Assembly: GCA_963575745.1 (NCBI GenBank)
Contig: CAUYUJ010009835.1
Span: 10,001-74,000, forward strand
Reading direction: 5' to 3'
DNA: 64,000 nucleotides
DNA from: Prorocentrum cordatum
Lineage: Eukaryota; Sar; Dinophyceae; Prorocentrales; Prorocentraceae
Below the pieces are notes generated by a model that made no database searches, was not told where the DNA came from, and was given only the letters and a program-made list of their open reading frames with translations. Each line of letters starts with the position of its first letter. The first letter of the stretch is position 1. Positions 1-10,899 of this stretch are shown piece by piece. The position numbers were made by a program, and so were the translations under genes.

Positions 1-107
1 CCCTTTGCCGAGCCAGGAGTGGCAGAAGAGGCAGCCAGCGAGGGCACCCGCCCTGATCTGGGGCCGACGCCCCGCTCGGCACAGGCACAGAGGGGAGAAA
101 GGACGAT

Positions 108-145
108 GCTGCTGATGATGCGGATGATGATAATGCTGATGATGC

Positions 146-177
<32 letters not shown>

Positions 178-362
178 GTGATGATGCTGATGATGATGAT
201 GATGATGATGATGATGAGGAGGAGGATGCTGATGATGATGATGAGGATGCTGATGATGATGATGATGATGAGGAGGAGGAGGAGGAGGAGGAGGAGGAGG
301 AGGAGGAGGAGAAGGATGCTGAGGATGAGTAGGAGGAGGAGGAGGAGGAGGAGGAGGAGGTT
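108..362. repeat. ATG then AGG trinucleotide microsatellite
   Basis: Imperfect GAT/ATG triplets run from about 108 to 285 and pass into GGA triplets to about 362. Frames across it give only poly-Met, poly-Asp or poly-Arg and are not evidence of a gene. Flanks 1-107 and 363-449 show nothing recognisable. Confidence 0.9.
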
Positions 363-449
363 CGACGGGCTGCTGGGTGCCATCGGGGCGAGGGAGGGGG
401 CAGGTAAGAGACGAGCGGGAGGGGAAAGATGGAAGCTTCGCTGCCCCGG

Positions 450-650
450 AACGCAGCACGCAGCCCGTAGCGTGCTGACACGGAACTCAGTACGCAGACT
501 GAAAAAAACGTACGTTTGGCCCGACACGTTCGCTAAAAAACGTGGGCCAACACGTGCCCGGGCAACACGCAGCGTGTTGACACGGACGTTTTGAACACGG
601 CACGCGTTGCGCTCCAAAACGGGCGTATCAGGGCAGCCAAGGGTGAAAGG
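450..650. repeat. Dispersed repeat family A, copy 1
   Basis: About 190 bp rich in ACACG words. It aligns along its length, with scattered substitutions, to 40255-40450 in the same orientation. Shared landmarks in order are an AACACGCA.. start, a GACACGG word, a stretch reading GACACGGACGT.TTGAACACG, and a final GCGTATC.AGGCA. Function unknown; probably part of a transposable element. Confidence 0.75.
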
Positions 651-899
651 CGAGGGGGGAGGAGAGGCTGGCACGGGGGCGGCCCGGGGGGCGGGGAGGC
701 GAAGGCAGACAGGTCCTGCGAGGGACGCTCGGGGACCAACGACCTGTGCTGGTGCAGGGGGGCGGGCCACCCCGAACCCCCACAGACCTGCTCCGGGCCA
801 CCCTCCGTGCGAAGCATCGGGGGCAGCACGAGGAGGTCCCCGATGGACCCTGCCTTCGAGCGTCCCAGTCCACGGCGCCAGGATCGAACACATGCACGA

Positions 900-1930
900 C
901 GAAGCCAGGACCAGGATGACATCGGGTGGGGATAGATCGAGAATGTCTGAGATCCGGCGGCTCTGGAGGATGTATCGGGCGCGGCGGCCACCTCAGAGCG
1001 TCCCAGAAACGGATCTATCATTGTCCTAGCCCCGTCCTGGAACACATCCTCATTGGGGGCCTGGCGATGGATCGGAATATCATCGGGCCAAGCCAGGCTG
1101 CCAGCGCCACGAAAATCTCCCGACAAGGTGGACGGGGCCCAGGGCCGCCCCGGCTGTGGCTTGAGACATCCCGCCTCCTGCTGACTACCCAAACAAATCG
1201 CTAAGCCGTCATCTACACGTTGCGAACTGATGATGTTCTGGGTAAGGGCCGACACGAGGACCTTCACGAGGAAACTCATGGCACCCTTCGAAGAAACAGT
1301 CTGGGCAGGAGCCTGAACATCTGGGTACAGCGCCGCCTCCTGTGCCTGCCAATAGTGCAAGGCCGATTCCGACTGCACCCCCTCCACATCGGGAGAGACT
1401 ATGACTTTCATATTACCCTTCTCGTTCAGCACAACTTCCCCCTGCCCTAAAAGTATCACATAGCGTTGGGGAGCAGAGCGATGATCCAACAGGGGTCCCT
1501 AGCCACCTGTGCCCTACGCTTACTGGGGGCGAGCATGCCGTACATCCTGGCATCCCCTGGCGATACCACGACGGGCACGCTCGAGCTCCCTGGAGAACGG
1601 GCATCCTGGAGGGTAAGCTGTGCAACTGCTGTGCGGAGGCCGTGCGCACCTGGAGCAACACGCGACTGTGGTCAAGTCCCAGCGAGCCTCAATGCCAGAA
1701 GTACCGGCATCATCATTGTCATGATGCATGTGGTCATCGAGCTCAACGCCTCCTTCGTCATCGCGTGGCTCACTACGGGGCCGAGGGACTGTAGACGCGC
1801 CCGTGGGCTTACGACGATCAACCAAGGGACGATCGCTACAGTTGCAGCAGGCACGCAGATGTGACTCATAAAGCCAGCAACAGCCACATTGACCGCAAGC
1901 AGGATAGCGCTCAAGATCGTGACGCCCCTG
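900..1930 (-). pseudogene. Decayed Cys-rich reading frame, retroelement-like
   Basis: Read on the minus strand, 1930 to about 1525 stays open and encodes two Cys clusters: a CGQCGCC...ACCNC module near 1890-1820 and a CCSRCARPPHSSC module near 1650-1610. An acidic stretch with Asp and His lies between them. The second part (about 1489 to 900) is in another frame and has protein-like composition (RYVILLGQGEVVLNEKGN...), with no ATG at its start, so a frameshift or intron separates them near 1500-1525. Paired zinc-ribbon-like clusters occur in dinoflagellate retroelement polyproteins, which is why I favour a transposon remnant. No catalytic motif is visible. It could instead be two exons of an unknown gene. 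Confidence 0.35.
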
Positions 1931-2289
1931 GGAGGACGCGGATACATTCGGGTGGCTGAGTAGTGCAGCCGTGGGGAGGAGGAAAGAGAAATGGTCGCCT
2001 GATGACCAAATTCAAAACCCTCAAGTCTGCTCCCCGACAGCGAACAAGATGCAAGCGCAAGGGGCAAGGGTTTGGGCCTTGAGACAAACATGGCTGCGGA
2101 GGGGAGGTGGAGGAAGGTGAACCCGGCAGATCAAGCAGCTCAAATTTAAAAGCTTGACGTCCTTTCAAAAGGTGTTGGTTTCTCCGTCCTGGATGATGTT
2201 CCCCTATGTTGGGCGTATTCCGGATGTTGCTGAGGCTGTGGATCGTCCAGCTCGCCCCCTTTTCCGCATCCTCTGCCTCCACACTCCTC

Positions 2290-2690
2290 AGTCCTACTTG
2301 CCCCCTCTCCTCATACTCCCCATCCTCTTCCCCCTCCGCTTGCTACACCTCATCTTCATCATCAATCTCCTCATTACTTTCCGCCTTCTCTTCGTCGCCT
2401 TCGAGCTCCTTCTTTTCCTTTTCGTCGCCCTCTCCTCCTCGTTCCGTACTTCTACACCTCCCCCTTCCTCCTCCTCCTCCTCCTCTTCCTCCTCCTCCTC
2501 CTCGTCCTCCTCCCCCTCCCTCCTCTCTTCCTCCCCTCGATATTATCCTTCCCTCCTCCTCCTCCTCCATCCCCAACTCGTCGCCACTATTATTATCCCA
2601 CCAGCCCTCTGGGCGCAGGTGGTCAGACGATGTCATCCTTTCCTCTTCCAAAACCTCCTCTTCCCCTTCGGGGAGGAGTTTATCACTGTT
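2290..2690. repeat. Pyrimidine-rich tract with CTC triplets
   Basis: Nearly all C/T on the plus strand, densest in CTC triplets at 2465-2580. Long open frames on both strands (poly-Ser, Leu or Pro) follow from the composition. The same kind of tract precedes the related composite repeat at 61813-61945. Confidence 0.8.
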
Positions 2691-2694
2691 CCCT

Positions 2695-3460
2695 ATTAGT
2701 ATACACCCCCTCCCCCAGGCGACTGGGAGCCAACCCAGGTCCATGCGGGCACCCCCCACCATCCCTTTCAAAAAACCATACAAAACACAATCTGCCCCCA
2801 CCATCAGTTGTAAACAACAATACAAAACACACTCTGTCTCCAAATTCGGAGCATGCGCAGCGAACCCGATGCGGCCGCCCCCAACCATCCCTGTCACAAA
2901 AACCAAACATAATACACTTGGCGGCGGCGGCGGCTGCGGCGGGAACAGCGGCTGCGGCGGCTGCGGCGGTGGCGGCGGCGGGGGCGGCGGCGGGGGCGGC
3001 GGCGGCGGCGGCGGCGGTGGCGGCGGCTGCGGCGGCAGCGGCTGCGGCGGCGGCGATTTGGCAGCGGGGGCGGCGGCGGCGGCGGCCGAGGCGGCGGCGG
3101 CGGCGGATTGGCCCCCAGTAGCTGGCCATCCAAAGACGACTGCTGCATATGCTGCGGCTCGGGCCAGGCCCGGGCGCTACGTATGTGTTGGGAGGGCGGG
3201 TGGGAGTGAGCGAGACGGCTTTGTGGGCGGGGAGGGCGTCTTGACCCCTCCTCCTACCCCCTCCCCTGGACCTGGACGGGAGGGGCCGCGATCGGTTGGA
3301 GTGTGCTTTTCGGCCCCTGGGAGGGCCAACTTATGACACTCACGGGGATCGTGGCCCCCGAGGAAGGGGGCCTCGATCTGGACCCTCCATCCTTTGATCG
3401 ATAGCCTCGAAGATGGCCCCAAGAGGCGCCCCAAGGCCCCCAAGAGAGCCCAAAGAGCCC
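2695..3460 (+). repeat. Composite dispersed repeat B, copy 1
   Basis: Matches 62175-63330 in the same order. A segment with GGGAGCCAACCCAGGTCCATG and CATCCCTTTCAAAA comes first, then a variable GC-rich middle. Next come a CCATCCAAAGACGA..GCTG.ATATGCTG segment (from about 3122), a TGTTGGGAGGGCGGGTG.GAGTGAGC segment (3186 on) and GTCTTGACCCCTC (3237 on). A CCAAGA-type tract follows. Copy 1 carries a GGC array in the middle; copy 2 has a different insert. Probably a mobile or segmentally duplicated unit; no protein recognised. Confidence 0.75.
2925..3115. repeat. GGC trinucleotide array
   Basis: About 190 bp of GGC with GGT, TGC and AGC variants inside composite repeat B. Poly-Gly and poly-Ala frames here arise from the repeat. 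The array is G-rich on the plus strand and may form G-quadruplexes. Confidence 0.9.
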
Positions 3461-3770
3461 CAGGAGGGCTCCAAGAGGGTCCTAAGAGGGCTCCAAGAGC
3501 CACCCGAGAGGCCCCCAAGAGGCCCCCGAGAAGCCTCAGATAGCCCAAGCTGGCTCAAGATGGCCCCCAAGATGCTCCAAACGGCCCCTAAGACCGCTCC
3601 AAGAGCGCCCAAGAGCGCTCCAAGAGAGCCTCAAGAAGCTGTTTGTCGGCTCCTCAGGGGGCAGCTGAGTTGGGCACCCTCCCATCCTGTAATCGATGAC
3701 CTCCAAGATGATCCCAAGGAGATTTCCAGGGTTACCAAGAGGATTCCAAGAGGGCCCCGAAACTCCCAGA
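3395..3770. repeat. CCAAGA-type degenerate tandem tract 1
   Basis: Repeated words of the form CCAAGAGGGCTCCAAGATGG, spaced about 10-12 bp. Similar tracts lie at 32840-33370, 34980-35610 and 63340-63620. A TGATCGATAGCCTC.AAGATG segment near 3396 recurs near 3696 (TAATCGATGACCTC.AAGATG), so part of the tract is a duplication of about 300 bp. Minus-strand frames read as Gly/Leu/Trp/Ser-rich peptides, probably an artefact of the repeat. Confidence 0.8.
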
Positions 3771-3834
3771 AAGACCCAGCTGCCGCAGCAACTGCACAAA
3801 TACCTCGAGTTTGTTCCATGAGTCCTCGCCCGCC

Positions 3835-3936
3835 TCGTCCTCCTCCTCCTCCTCCTCCTCCTCCTCCTCCTCCTCCTCCTCCTCCTCCTCCTATGTGCAT
3901 CATCGTAATCCTCATTACCATCAGCATCATCAACGC

Positions 3937-4004
<68 letters not shown>

Positions 4005-4176
4005 GCATCATCATCGTCGTCGTCGTCATCATCATCATCATCAGCATCAGCATCAGCATCAGCATCAGTATCAGCATCATCAGCATCATCAGCATCATCA
4101 TCATCAGCCTCAGCAGCAGCAACATCAGCACCATCAACCTCAGCAGCATGAGCACAGCATCAATATCATCAGCATT

Positions 4177-4219
<43 letters not shown>

Positions 4220-4891
4220 GCAGTATACTATGCATCACCATCATCACCATCATGATCAGCAGCAGCAGCCACATCAGCAGCATCAGCAGCACCATCACCA
4301 TCACCATCACCATCACCATCACAATCACCATCACCATCACCATCAGCACCATCATCAGCATCATCATCAGCAGCAGCCCCAGCATCATCAGTATCTGCGT
4401 CGCCATCATCATCAGCATCAGTATCGTCATCATCGTCATCAGCATCATCATCATCATCAGCATAGTCATCATCGTCATCATCAGCATCATCACCATCGGC
4501 ACCAGCATCAGCATCAGCACCAGCAGCATCATGAGCACCATACTTACCATCATTATCATCACCCGCATCAACGCCACCATCACAATCAACATCAATAAAT
4601 CACCACCACCACCTTCATCAACACCATCGTCACCAGCATCATCACCATCAACATCATTACCACACTTTCCATCACCGTCACCATCACCAGAATCAGCATC
4701 ACCCGCACCATCATCAGCATCAGCATCATCACAATCGTCATCACACCACCATCATCACAATCCTCCTCAGCATCATCGTCCTCAACATCATCATCATCAT
4801 CATCATCAGCAACAGCATCCTTAACGTCTTCAGCATACTGAGCATCACCTTCCCCATCACCATCTCCACCATCATCATCATCACTAATCAA

Positions 4892-4965
<74 letters not shown>

Positions 4966-5065
4966 CCGTCACCACCGTCATCATCCGCAATCGTCATCAT
5001 CAGCATCAGCATCGTAATTATCATCATCACCATCATCATCAGCATCATCATCAGCATCACCTTCT
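3835..5065. repeat. CTC array followed by 1.2-kb CAT/CAG/CAC triplet array
   Basis: CTC triplets at 3838-3893 are followed by imperfect ATC/CAT triplets with CAG and CAC variants to about 5065. Uninterrupted CAT lies at 3937-4003 and 4890-4965. Every frame is open and encodes His, Ile, Ser or Met runs, so no CDS is called. Confidence 0.95.
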
Positions 5066-5109
5066 GGCCTCGTCTCCTCCTTCCCATCTCAAGTGTTTCC
5101 TGATCATCA

Positions 5110-5500
5110 TCCGCCTACATCTCTTCTAACTGCTCGTCCTCGCCGCCCTCTCCTCCTCGTCGTCCTCCTGATCCTCCTCCTCCTACATCTCTCCCACCTC
5201 TTTCGCGTGCTCGTGATCGTCTTCCTTTGTTCACCCTCTCCTCATACTCCGCCTCCCTCTACTGTTCTCTCTTCTCTTTCGCCTCCCCCGTCGCCTCCTC
5301 CTCCTCCTCCAGCCTCCTCCCGTCCTCCTTGCCGTCCTCATTTCCGCCCCTTCCCCTCCTCCTCCACCTCCTCCGCATCCTCTTCCTCGTCCTCCTCATC
5401 ATCCTGTTCCTCTCCACCTTTGCCTTCTCCCCCTTTTCTCCGCCTTTGCCTCCTCCTCCTCCCTCGTTCGCCTACCCTCACCTGTTCCTCAGCCTTTGCC
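5110..5500. repeat. Pyrimidine-rich CTC tract
   Basis: C/T-rich on the plus strand with frequent CCTCCT words. No gene-like signal beyond composition-driven frames. Confidence 0.75.
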
Positions 5501-5682
5501 TTCTACCCCTGCCCTTCCCTAACACGTTGCCATCGCACCCCCTTTCGAAAAGCCCCCCTTCCGTTCTCGTCCTGAAGAGGGGGAGGAAGAACGTGGTAGG
5601 GAGAGAGAGGTGAGAGGAAGGGTGAGGGACGGTGAGACAGAATGCGGGGGAGGAACCCACGTCTACCTTCTCCTTCTCGACA

Positions 5683-5747
5683 TCACCATCACCATCACCA
5701 TCACTATCATCATCACCAGCATCAACAACAAGAGCAACAACAAGAGC

Positions 5748-5778
<31 letters not shown>

Positions 5779-5885
5779 GCAGCTGCAACAGCAGCTGCAA
5801 CAGCAACAACAACATCTGCACCAACATCAACGTCATCATGATCACTATCATTACCAGCCATACCGTCATCAGCATCATCATACAT
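5683..5885. repeat. CAT and CAA/CAG triplet microsatellite
   Basis: CATCAC triplets, then CAA triplets (about 5728-5775), then GCAACAGCAG-type triplets and back to CAT. It would encode poly-Gln in one frame; no flanking coding sequence supports a gene. Confidence 0.85.
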
Positions 5886-5889
5886 CCCT

Positions 5890-6905
5890 CTGCTGTTCTT
5901 CATTATGAGAAGCGCCGATCCCCGTCGCGAAGCCAGACGTGTTAGTAGGGCTGACCCGGCGTTTCGCCTGACACTTCTTGCTTCACCGCTCATGATCATG
6001 ACTCTTGTCGCTATCAACACATGCCACCATGTAGGACGAATCGTTCGCGAGATGTCGCGGTCGCAACATCGCGCACATTCGCCTTAACATGTTCCAACAC
6101 GAATGGCATGTACGGATTGCGATGTATTAAAACATGGGGAGCGCCGCGCGCAGCCGCCCTGCACATTGCTGACCGTCACTCGCATAAAGGACTGGACATT
6201 TACAAGATTCGGCGATCGCCCAACAGGCCGTGAACGCCGGCATCTAAAACTATGCATCTGGGATCTCGCTTGAGACATCTTGCACTGTTGTGACCAAAGA
6301 CGCTCGACATTGTGCCGTAACTTCGCACATATAAGGCAGGCGGCACACATTCAACTTGGGGTTATCGCTTGATGCTGCCTGACAGCTTGCGACAATAACC
6401 GAAAAATCGTGCAGCGGTTTTACAGAGAGAAGGCGGTTCGATCTCAATATCAAACTGGGACTCTCGCTGGACAGTTCTGTGAACTCTATGACCCTAAGCT
6501 TTCCACATCGATAGAAGGATGGAGAACAGTTCCCGTTCAGAACTGAACTCTCGACTGAATGGCAGGCCTACGCAACGCTCGTCGCTCGAGGAAGGCAGCG
6601 CTTCCCTAAGCGTAAAAGCAAAGCACGTTGACACTTTTGCGATGGGGATTTGGGCCAGAGGGCGCATGCCAATATCACTGAGGCAATCTGGGTTCACTCC
6701 TGCCCTCTGTCGCCTCCTCCTCCTCCTCCTCCTCGCCAGGCCCTCGCCGGGCCCTCGTTCGGCCCCCTCGCTGGCGGTGCTCCCCTCGGCCCCTTCGCCC
6801 CTGTGCGCGACGAGTTACGCGCGGTAAATGTGCGAATGCGCGCGCGTATTTCAATTAGAGAGGGAGGGAGTACACATGATACCAGAGAAAAAAAACGAAG
6901 CATCA
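5890..6905. other. Region without a recognisable gene
   Basis: About 1 kb of mixed-composition sequence. Its start (GACCCGGCGTTTCGCCTGA at about 5950, then TCATGATCATGA) resembles 58268-58310 (GCCCGGCGTTTCGCCTGA, then TTATGATCATGA), so it shares a dispersed repeat with the 58-kb locus. A short CTC run is at 6713-6735. Confidence 0.5.
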
Positions 6906-6907
6906 TA

Positions 6908-7150
6908 TTTTTAGGGCTATGAGGCTATGTGACTATGCGGCTATGGGGCTATAGGGCTATAGGGATATAGGGCTATAAGGCTGTAAGGCTATAGGGCTAT
7001 AGGGCTATAGGGCTATTGGGCTATAGGGCTATAGGGCTATAGGGCTATTCGGGCTATTCGGGCTATTCGGGCTATAGGGCTATAGGGCTATAGGGCTATA
7101 GGGATATAGGGCTATGAGGCTATAGGGCTGTATAGGGCTATAAGGCTATA
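6908..7150. repeat. GGCTATAG 8-bp satellite
   Basis: About 30 copies of GGCTATAG with variants GGCTATTC, GGCTATGA and GGATATAG. Not a canonical telomere repeat (TTTAGGG). It is markedly more AT-rich than its surroundings. Confidence 0.95.
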
Positions 7151-7192
7151 TATCTACATCTACAATAATGTTTCCTGTTCGACAGCCGTGTG

Positions 7193-7266
7193 CAGCAGCA
7201 GCAGCAGCACCTCCTCCTCCTCCTCCTCCTCCTCCTCCTCCTCCTCCTCCTCCTCCTCCTCCTCCT
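7193..7266. repeat. CAG then CTC triplet run
   Basis: Four CAG units followed by about 20 CTC triplets. Confidence 0.95.
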
Positions 7267-7269
7267 TGG

Positions 7270-7749
7270 TGGTCGCCGACGACAGCAGCGACGGTGTCTC
7301 CGCTGTCGTCGTGCACGGTCGTCATCGTCGTTGTCGCCGCCGACGGCGTCGTTGTCTTCGCTGTCGCCATCAATGCCACTGTCGTCCTCGTCCTGCTGCT
7401 GCCGCTGGCGAGGCCACACCCGGCCACCACCGCCGGCTGGCCGCCGCTGCCGGCGCGCGGCGCTGCTGCTGCTTGAGCAGGGCGGCGGCGCCGCCGCCGC
7501 CGATGGAGACACGACTGCTGCTCCTCGCAGTGCAGGCCTGGAGCGCGGGCCGTGCTGCCTGTCCAGGACGCAGGTGCCGTCCTCCTGGATCTCCAGCGCC
7601 TCCAGCGCCTGCGCAGAGCGCAAAAGGGCGGCCGCAGGGTTGCCGGCGTCGCCGCCGCCGTCGCCACCGTCTTCGTCGCCGTCGCCGCCATCGCCGTCGC
7701 GTTCGCTCGCCCAGCGTCGCCGTCGCGACGACGTGGGCGTCGACGTCAT
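7270..7749 (-). CDS. Possible coding exon of an acidic, low-complexity protein (unrecognised)
   Basis: The minus-strand frame starts at an ATG at 7749. It reads an Arg/Asp/Gly-rich start, then a non-repetitive stretch with ordinary protein character (NPAAALLRSAQALEALEIQ, EDGTCVLDRQ; about 7655-7555). An Ala/Ser/Gln region and an acidic run (DEDDSGIDGDSEDNDAVGG) follow before the frame enters the CTC/GGA microsatellite at 7205-7266. The middle stretch is not explained by a simple repeat, which is the only reason to suspect a gene. No domain recognised, ends unknown, and the rest of the gene is not visible. It could be chance in GC-rich DNA. Confidence 0.3.
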
Positions 7750-8029
7750 CGACGGCGCCGTCGTGCGGCTGGGAATTGGGCGGTGTCGGCGTCACTGTTG
7801 CACGTCGAGAGGGCCTCAGGATGGTGCGGGAAAGGTTTAAAGAATTAATAAAATGCCCCCAAAATAAAAAGGTGGGTTCAAATACACATTCTTACTCGCG
7901 GTGTAAACAACTCGCCTGTTGGCCGGGATCCGGGATCTGGCCGTCGCTCGCCGTCGCCTGTCCAGCGTTCCACAGCCAGGGTTCCTGTCGTCGCCGCCGG
8001 AGGGCTCCACACAGAGGGATCCAGGCCAG

Positions 8030-8635
8030 ACACGCACGCACACACACAAACACACACACACACACACACGAATTCCTCCGAGGCGCCGAAGAGGTCAATC
8101 CAGAGTGGCCCATTGGCAAAGCGTTGACTTCCTGGTGAAGTGGCGCGGCAAAACGTTACTGCTCAGGCACGCTCAGTGGCAACCAGGTGTCGAAAACCGA
8201 AGCGGTGCGCGTGCTCACACACCCACACACACACACACGCGCGCACGCGCAGACTCTTGCGCGGTCGCGGCCTCACGCGCGGCGACGGGGTGGAGCAAGC
8301 CGAGCAGCCGGATCGAGCGAGCGCGCGCGCCAGGGCCCTCAGACGCGGGACCACTGTGGAGCGACAGCGCACACGCAATCACGCACACACTCACACGCAC
8401 ACACACACAAGGTCCCCGACACACCCAGACACACTGAGCTCCGCACAAGAAGCTCCACGCACGTGGGGCCCCACACACGTAGGGACCCGCACTCATGGAG
8501 CCCCACACTCACAGGGCTGCACCCAGATCTCGGTGGGCAGAGGCACGCGCGGCGTCGCGCCGCAGAAGTACAGTGGCAGGTCAGCAAGACGAAAGGGTTC
8601 CATCCCCTGCGCACACACACACACACATCGAGTAG
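8030..8635. repeat. Cluster of short CA dinucleotide arrays
   Basis: Separate CA runs at about 8036-8069, 8216-8240, 8383-8410 and 8609-8628, in sequence that is otherwise CACACG-rich. The stretches between them show no recognisable gene. Confidence 0.9.
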
Positions 8636-8660
8636 GAGATCGACTCCAGAATTGACTTAC

Positions 8661-8747
8661 CCCCAACCTTTTGGTGGGGTCTGCGAAAGAATACTTCGAA
8701 TAGATGTCGGATCTACGAACACTCTACGCATTTGTCGTAGATTCGAC
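8661..8747. other. Two small hairpins in an AT-richer patch
   Basis: CCCCAACC-TTTT-GGTGGGG at 8661-8679 is a near-perfect stem. A second imperfect inverted repeat pairs GTCGGATCTACGAAC (8706-8720) with GTCGTAGATTCGAC (8734-8747). No promoter or RNA gene can be claimed. Confidence 0.4.
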
Positions 8748-8984
8748 GAACCAACCAATTTTGGAACAATCAGTTATGTAGTTGACCCCCTACTCGAACG
8801 GAGGGTGCCACACACATTTTGGTCAGCAGCCGCCTGACTCCAGCAGCGCTCGAGCGACAGAGGGGCGCTTCCGAGGCGAACTGGGGCACTGGAGCAGGCG
8901 GGAGGCGGAGGGCAGGGTTCCACCCACGCACGCACACAAGGTTGCACCTGCATACTGGGGCTCCACACACCCAGCCATTCTCCG

Positions 8985-9130
8985 ATCTCATTTCTTACTT
9001 CCGCGGCCCCAGAGGTCCCGTCCCCTCCCCCAGGAGGGCGGCTTCCCGTCCCAGATTCGTTCTTGATGGCCCGGGGCCCGACAACGGACACCAGAGGACG
9101 AGACCGAGGAGAAACCGCCGGATAGAACAA
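8985..9130 (+). repeat. Dispersed repeat family C, copy 1
   Basis: Aligns to 43535-43680: CCGCGGC.CCAGAGGTCCC, then CCC.TCCCCCAGG, then TGATGGCCC..GGGCCCGA and a final CGCCGG.CGGAT. Same orientation, roughly 80% similar by eye. No coding signal. Confidence 0.65.
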
Positions 9131-9544
9131 CCATACCCGTCGGTCGGAAAAAGTGGGTAGGAACATGAAGCAGGACGGCGTTGGAAGTAGACTGGGCTTC
9201 CGCCCGCCTCCCTGAAGAGGAGGGAAAGGGGGAAAACCGCCCGACTCGTGCAGGACGAAGGCGGCTGGAGTAGATTGGGATCTTGGGATCTGGGAGCCCA
9301 GAAAGAGCTGGCCGGAAGGGCGCTCAGGCCCCCGGGACCAGAAAGGTGCCTGACCCTGCTTGCCCAGATTTCCGATGATGCTCGCCGATCGTTGGAAGTG
9401 CGTATTGTGAAGGCCTTGCGGCCGGTGCCGCCGAGCCAGAAGGACGACGACGACCACAACCACGACGACGACCGCGACGACAACGACAACGACGAGCTGG
9501 TGGCACTGCCACAAACTCGGGGCATGGGGCGGGCGGTGGAAGGA

Positions 9545-9616
9545 GGAGGCGGAGGAGGAGGAGGAGGAGGAGGAGGAGGAAACGGAGAAGGCGGCGGAGA
9601 AGGAGGAGGAGTGGGA
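9545..9616. repeat. GGA triplet run
   Basis: GGA triplets with a few interruptions. The following 9.6-10.8 kb is GC-rich with homopolymer C and G runs (9822-9860, 10068-10080). It holds long overlapping open frames on both strands, none with a recognisable domain, so no gene is called there. Confidence 0.8.
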
Positions 9617-10899
9617 GGGGTTGGGGAGGAGCGCCGCCCCGTCTGCGAGAGCGCTCGGTGGGGGGCGGGGCGCCGGCGTGCGCGTCCGCCTTCTTGGGCG
9701 TCGCTTCATGGGGGGGGTGAGCGTTGCACTCCCCAGGCCCCAGAAGGCTCCTCTAGAGGCCCCAGAAGCCCCTTCAGGGGCTCCAAGGGACTCCTTTTTC
9801 TGCAGCAGTCGCTAATTACCCCCCCCCCCCCGTGTCGCCCCCCGCCCCCCCCCCCCCCTTGCGCGGCGCCCAACCTTCGCCGTGCGGGGGCGCCCTGGGC
9901 CGCCTTCCGACGTGGGCCGCGGAGCTGGGCCTTGCTTCGCGCGGGGCATCCCAAGGGCCTCGCCTTCGGGGGCCTCTCTTCCTCGGCGGGAGGACGGCGG
10001 AAGCAAAACGAAGGCCCGGCGCAGACGACCGTTTTCTGGCGTCGCTCGCGTGGGGGCGATGACTTGTGGGGGGGGGGGGGACACGTGCACCTTTCGTGCC
10101 TTTTTGGGGGCCCCAGGGGGGGGCCCTTCGAGGCCCCTCTGGTGCACAGGAGGTGCACCTTTCTGCATCACCCCCGCCTCTTGTTCCCGCCGCTGCGCTC
10201 CGAGGCGGGGACTGTCCCTGAGAGCCCGTCGTCGCATTTTGTTCACAGCTTGCAGCGATCGCCCCCACAGTGCGCAACGCCCAACGGAGGCCCCGTCACG
10301 GACGCCCCGGACAGGCAAGCGACCCAGAGGTACCGGGCAGCTCGAGCTGCTCGAGCTGCCAGCTGCCTCGAGCGGCACGGAGCCTCGGCCTTCCGCTCCT
10401 GCTGCGGCCGCCGCCGCCTCTGCCGACGGCCCGCTGCCCCCGCCTCCCGCTGCCCCGCCCTCCTGCTGCTGAGGCTCCCTGGCCGCCTTCCTCCTGCCGC
10501 CACCACCATCGCAAAGGGCCAGGGGCGTCCCTCCCCCAATGACGGTTTTTTGGCAGGACCTTTGCAGAGCCGCGTTGCTACATGCGGCAGGGCACAGACT
10601 CTGGCAGTGGCAGCACGTCCCCTCCGCAGCCGCTTGCCCCAGAGTCCTCACAAGAGGCCGTGCAACACCATCCTGCCTGAAACAATTGGAAGGACAATGA
10701 GCTCGACAACGACGAGCGCGACAACAATAGCGACACCACCGACGGCGCCATGCGAAAACCAACGACGTGGACGAATTGAACGACGCCTTTGACCGAGTCG
10801 AGGAGGACGACCTGAGCCTCCCAGAGATTACTCCTCGGACCTCTGCTACCCTCGGCCCAGTGGCCTCGCAAGACTGACCGACGGCGAGGGCGGAAGCGG

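Noticed and set aside
3536-3560. Relict dinoflagellate spliced leader (TAGCC...TGGCTCAAG)
   Set aside because: The spacing is one base off and the sequence lies within a CCAAGA/GGCTC-rich tract that produces such words by chance.
3811-5087. His-rich, Met-rich and Asp-rich proteins
   Set aside because: All come from the CAT/CAG triplet array and adjacent CTC array.
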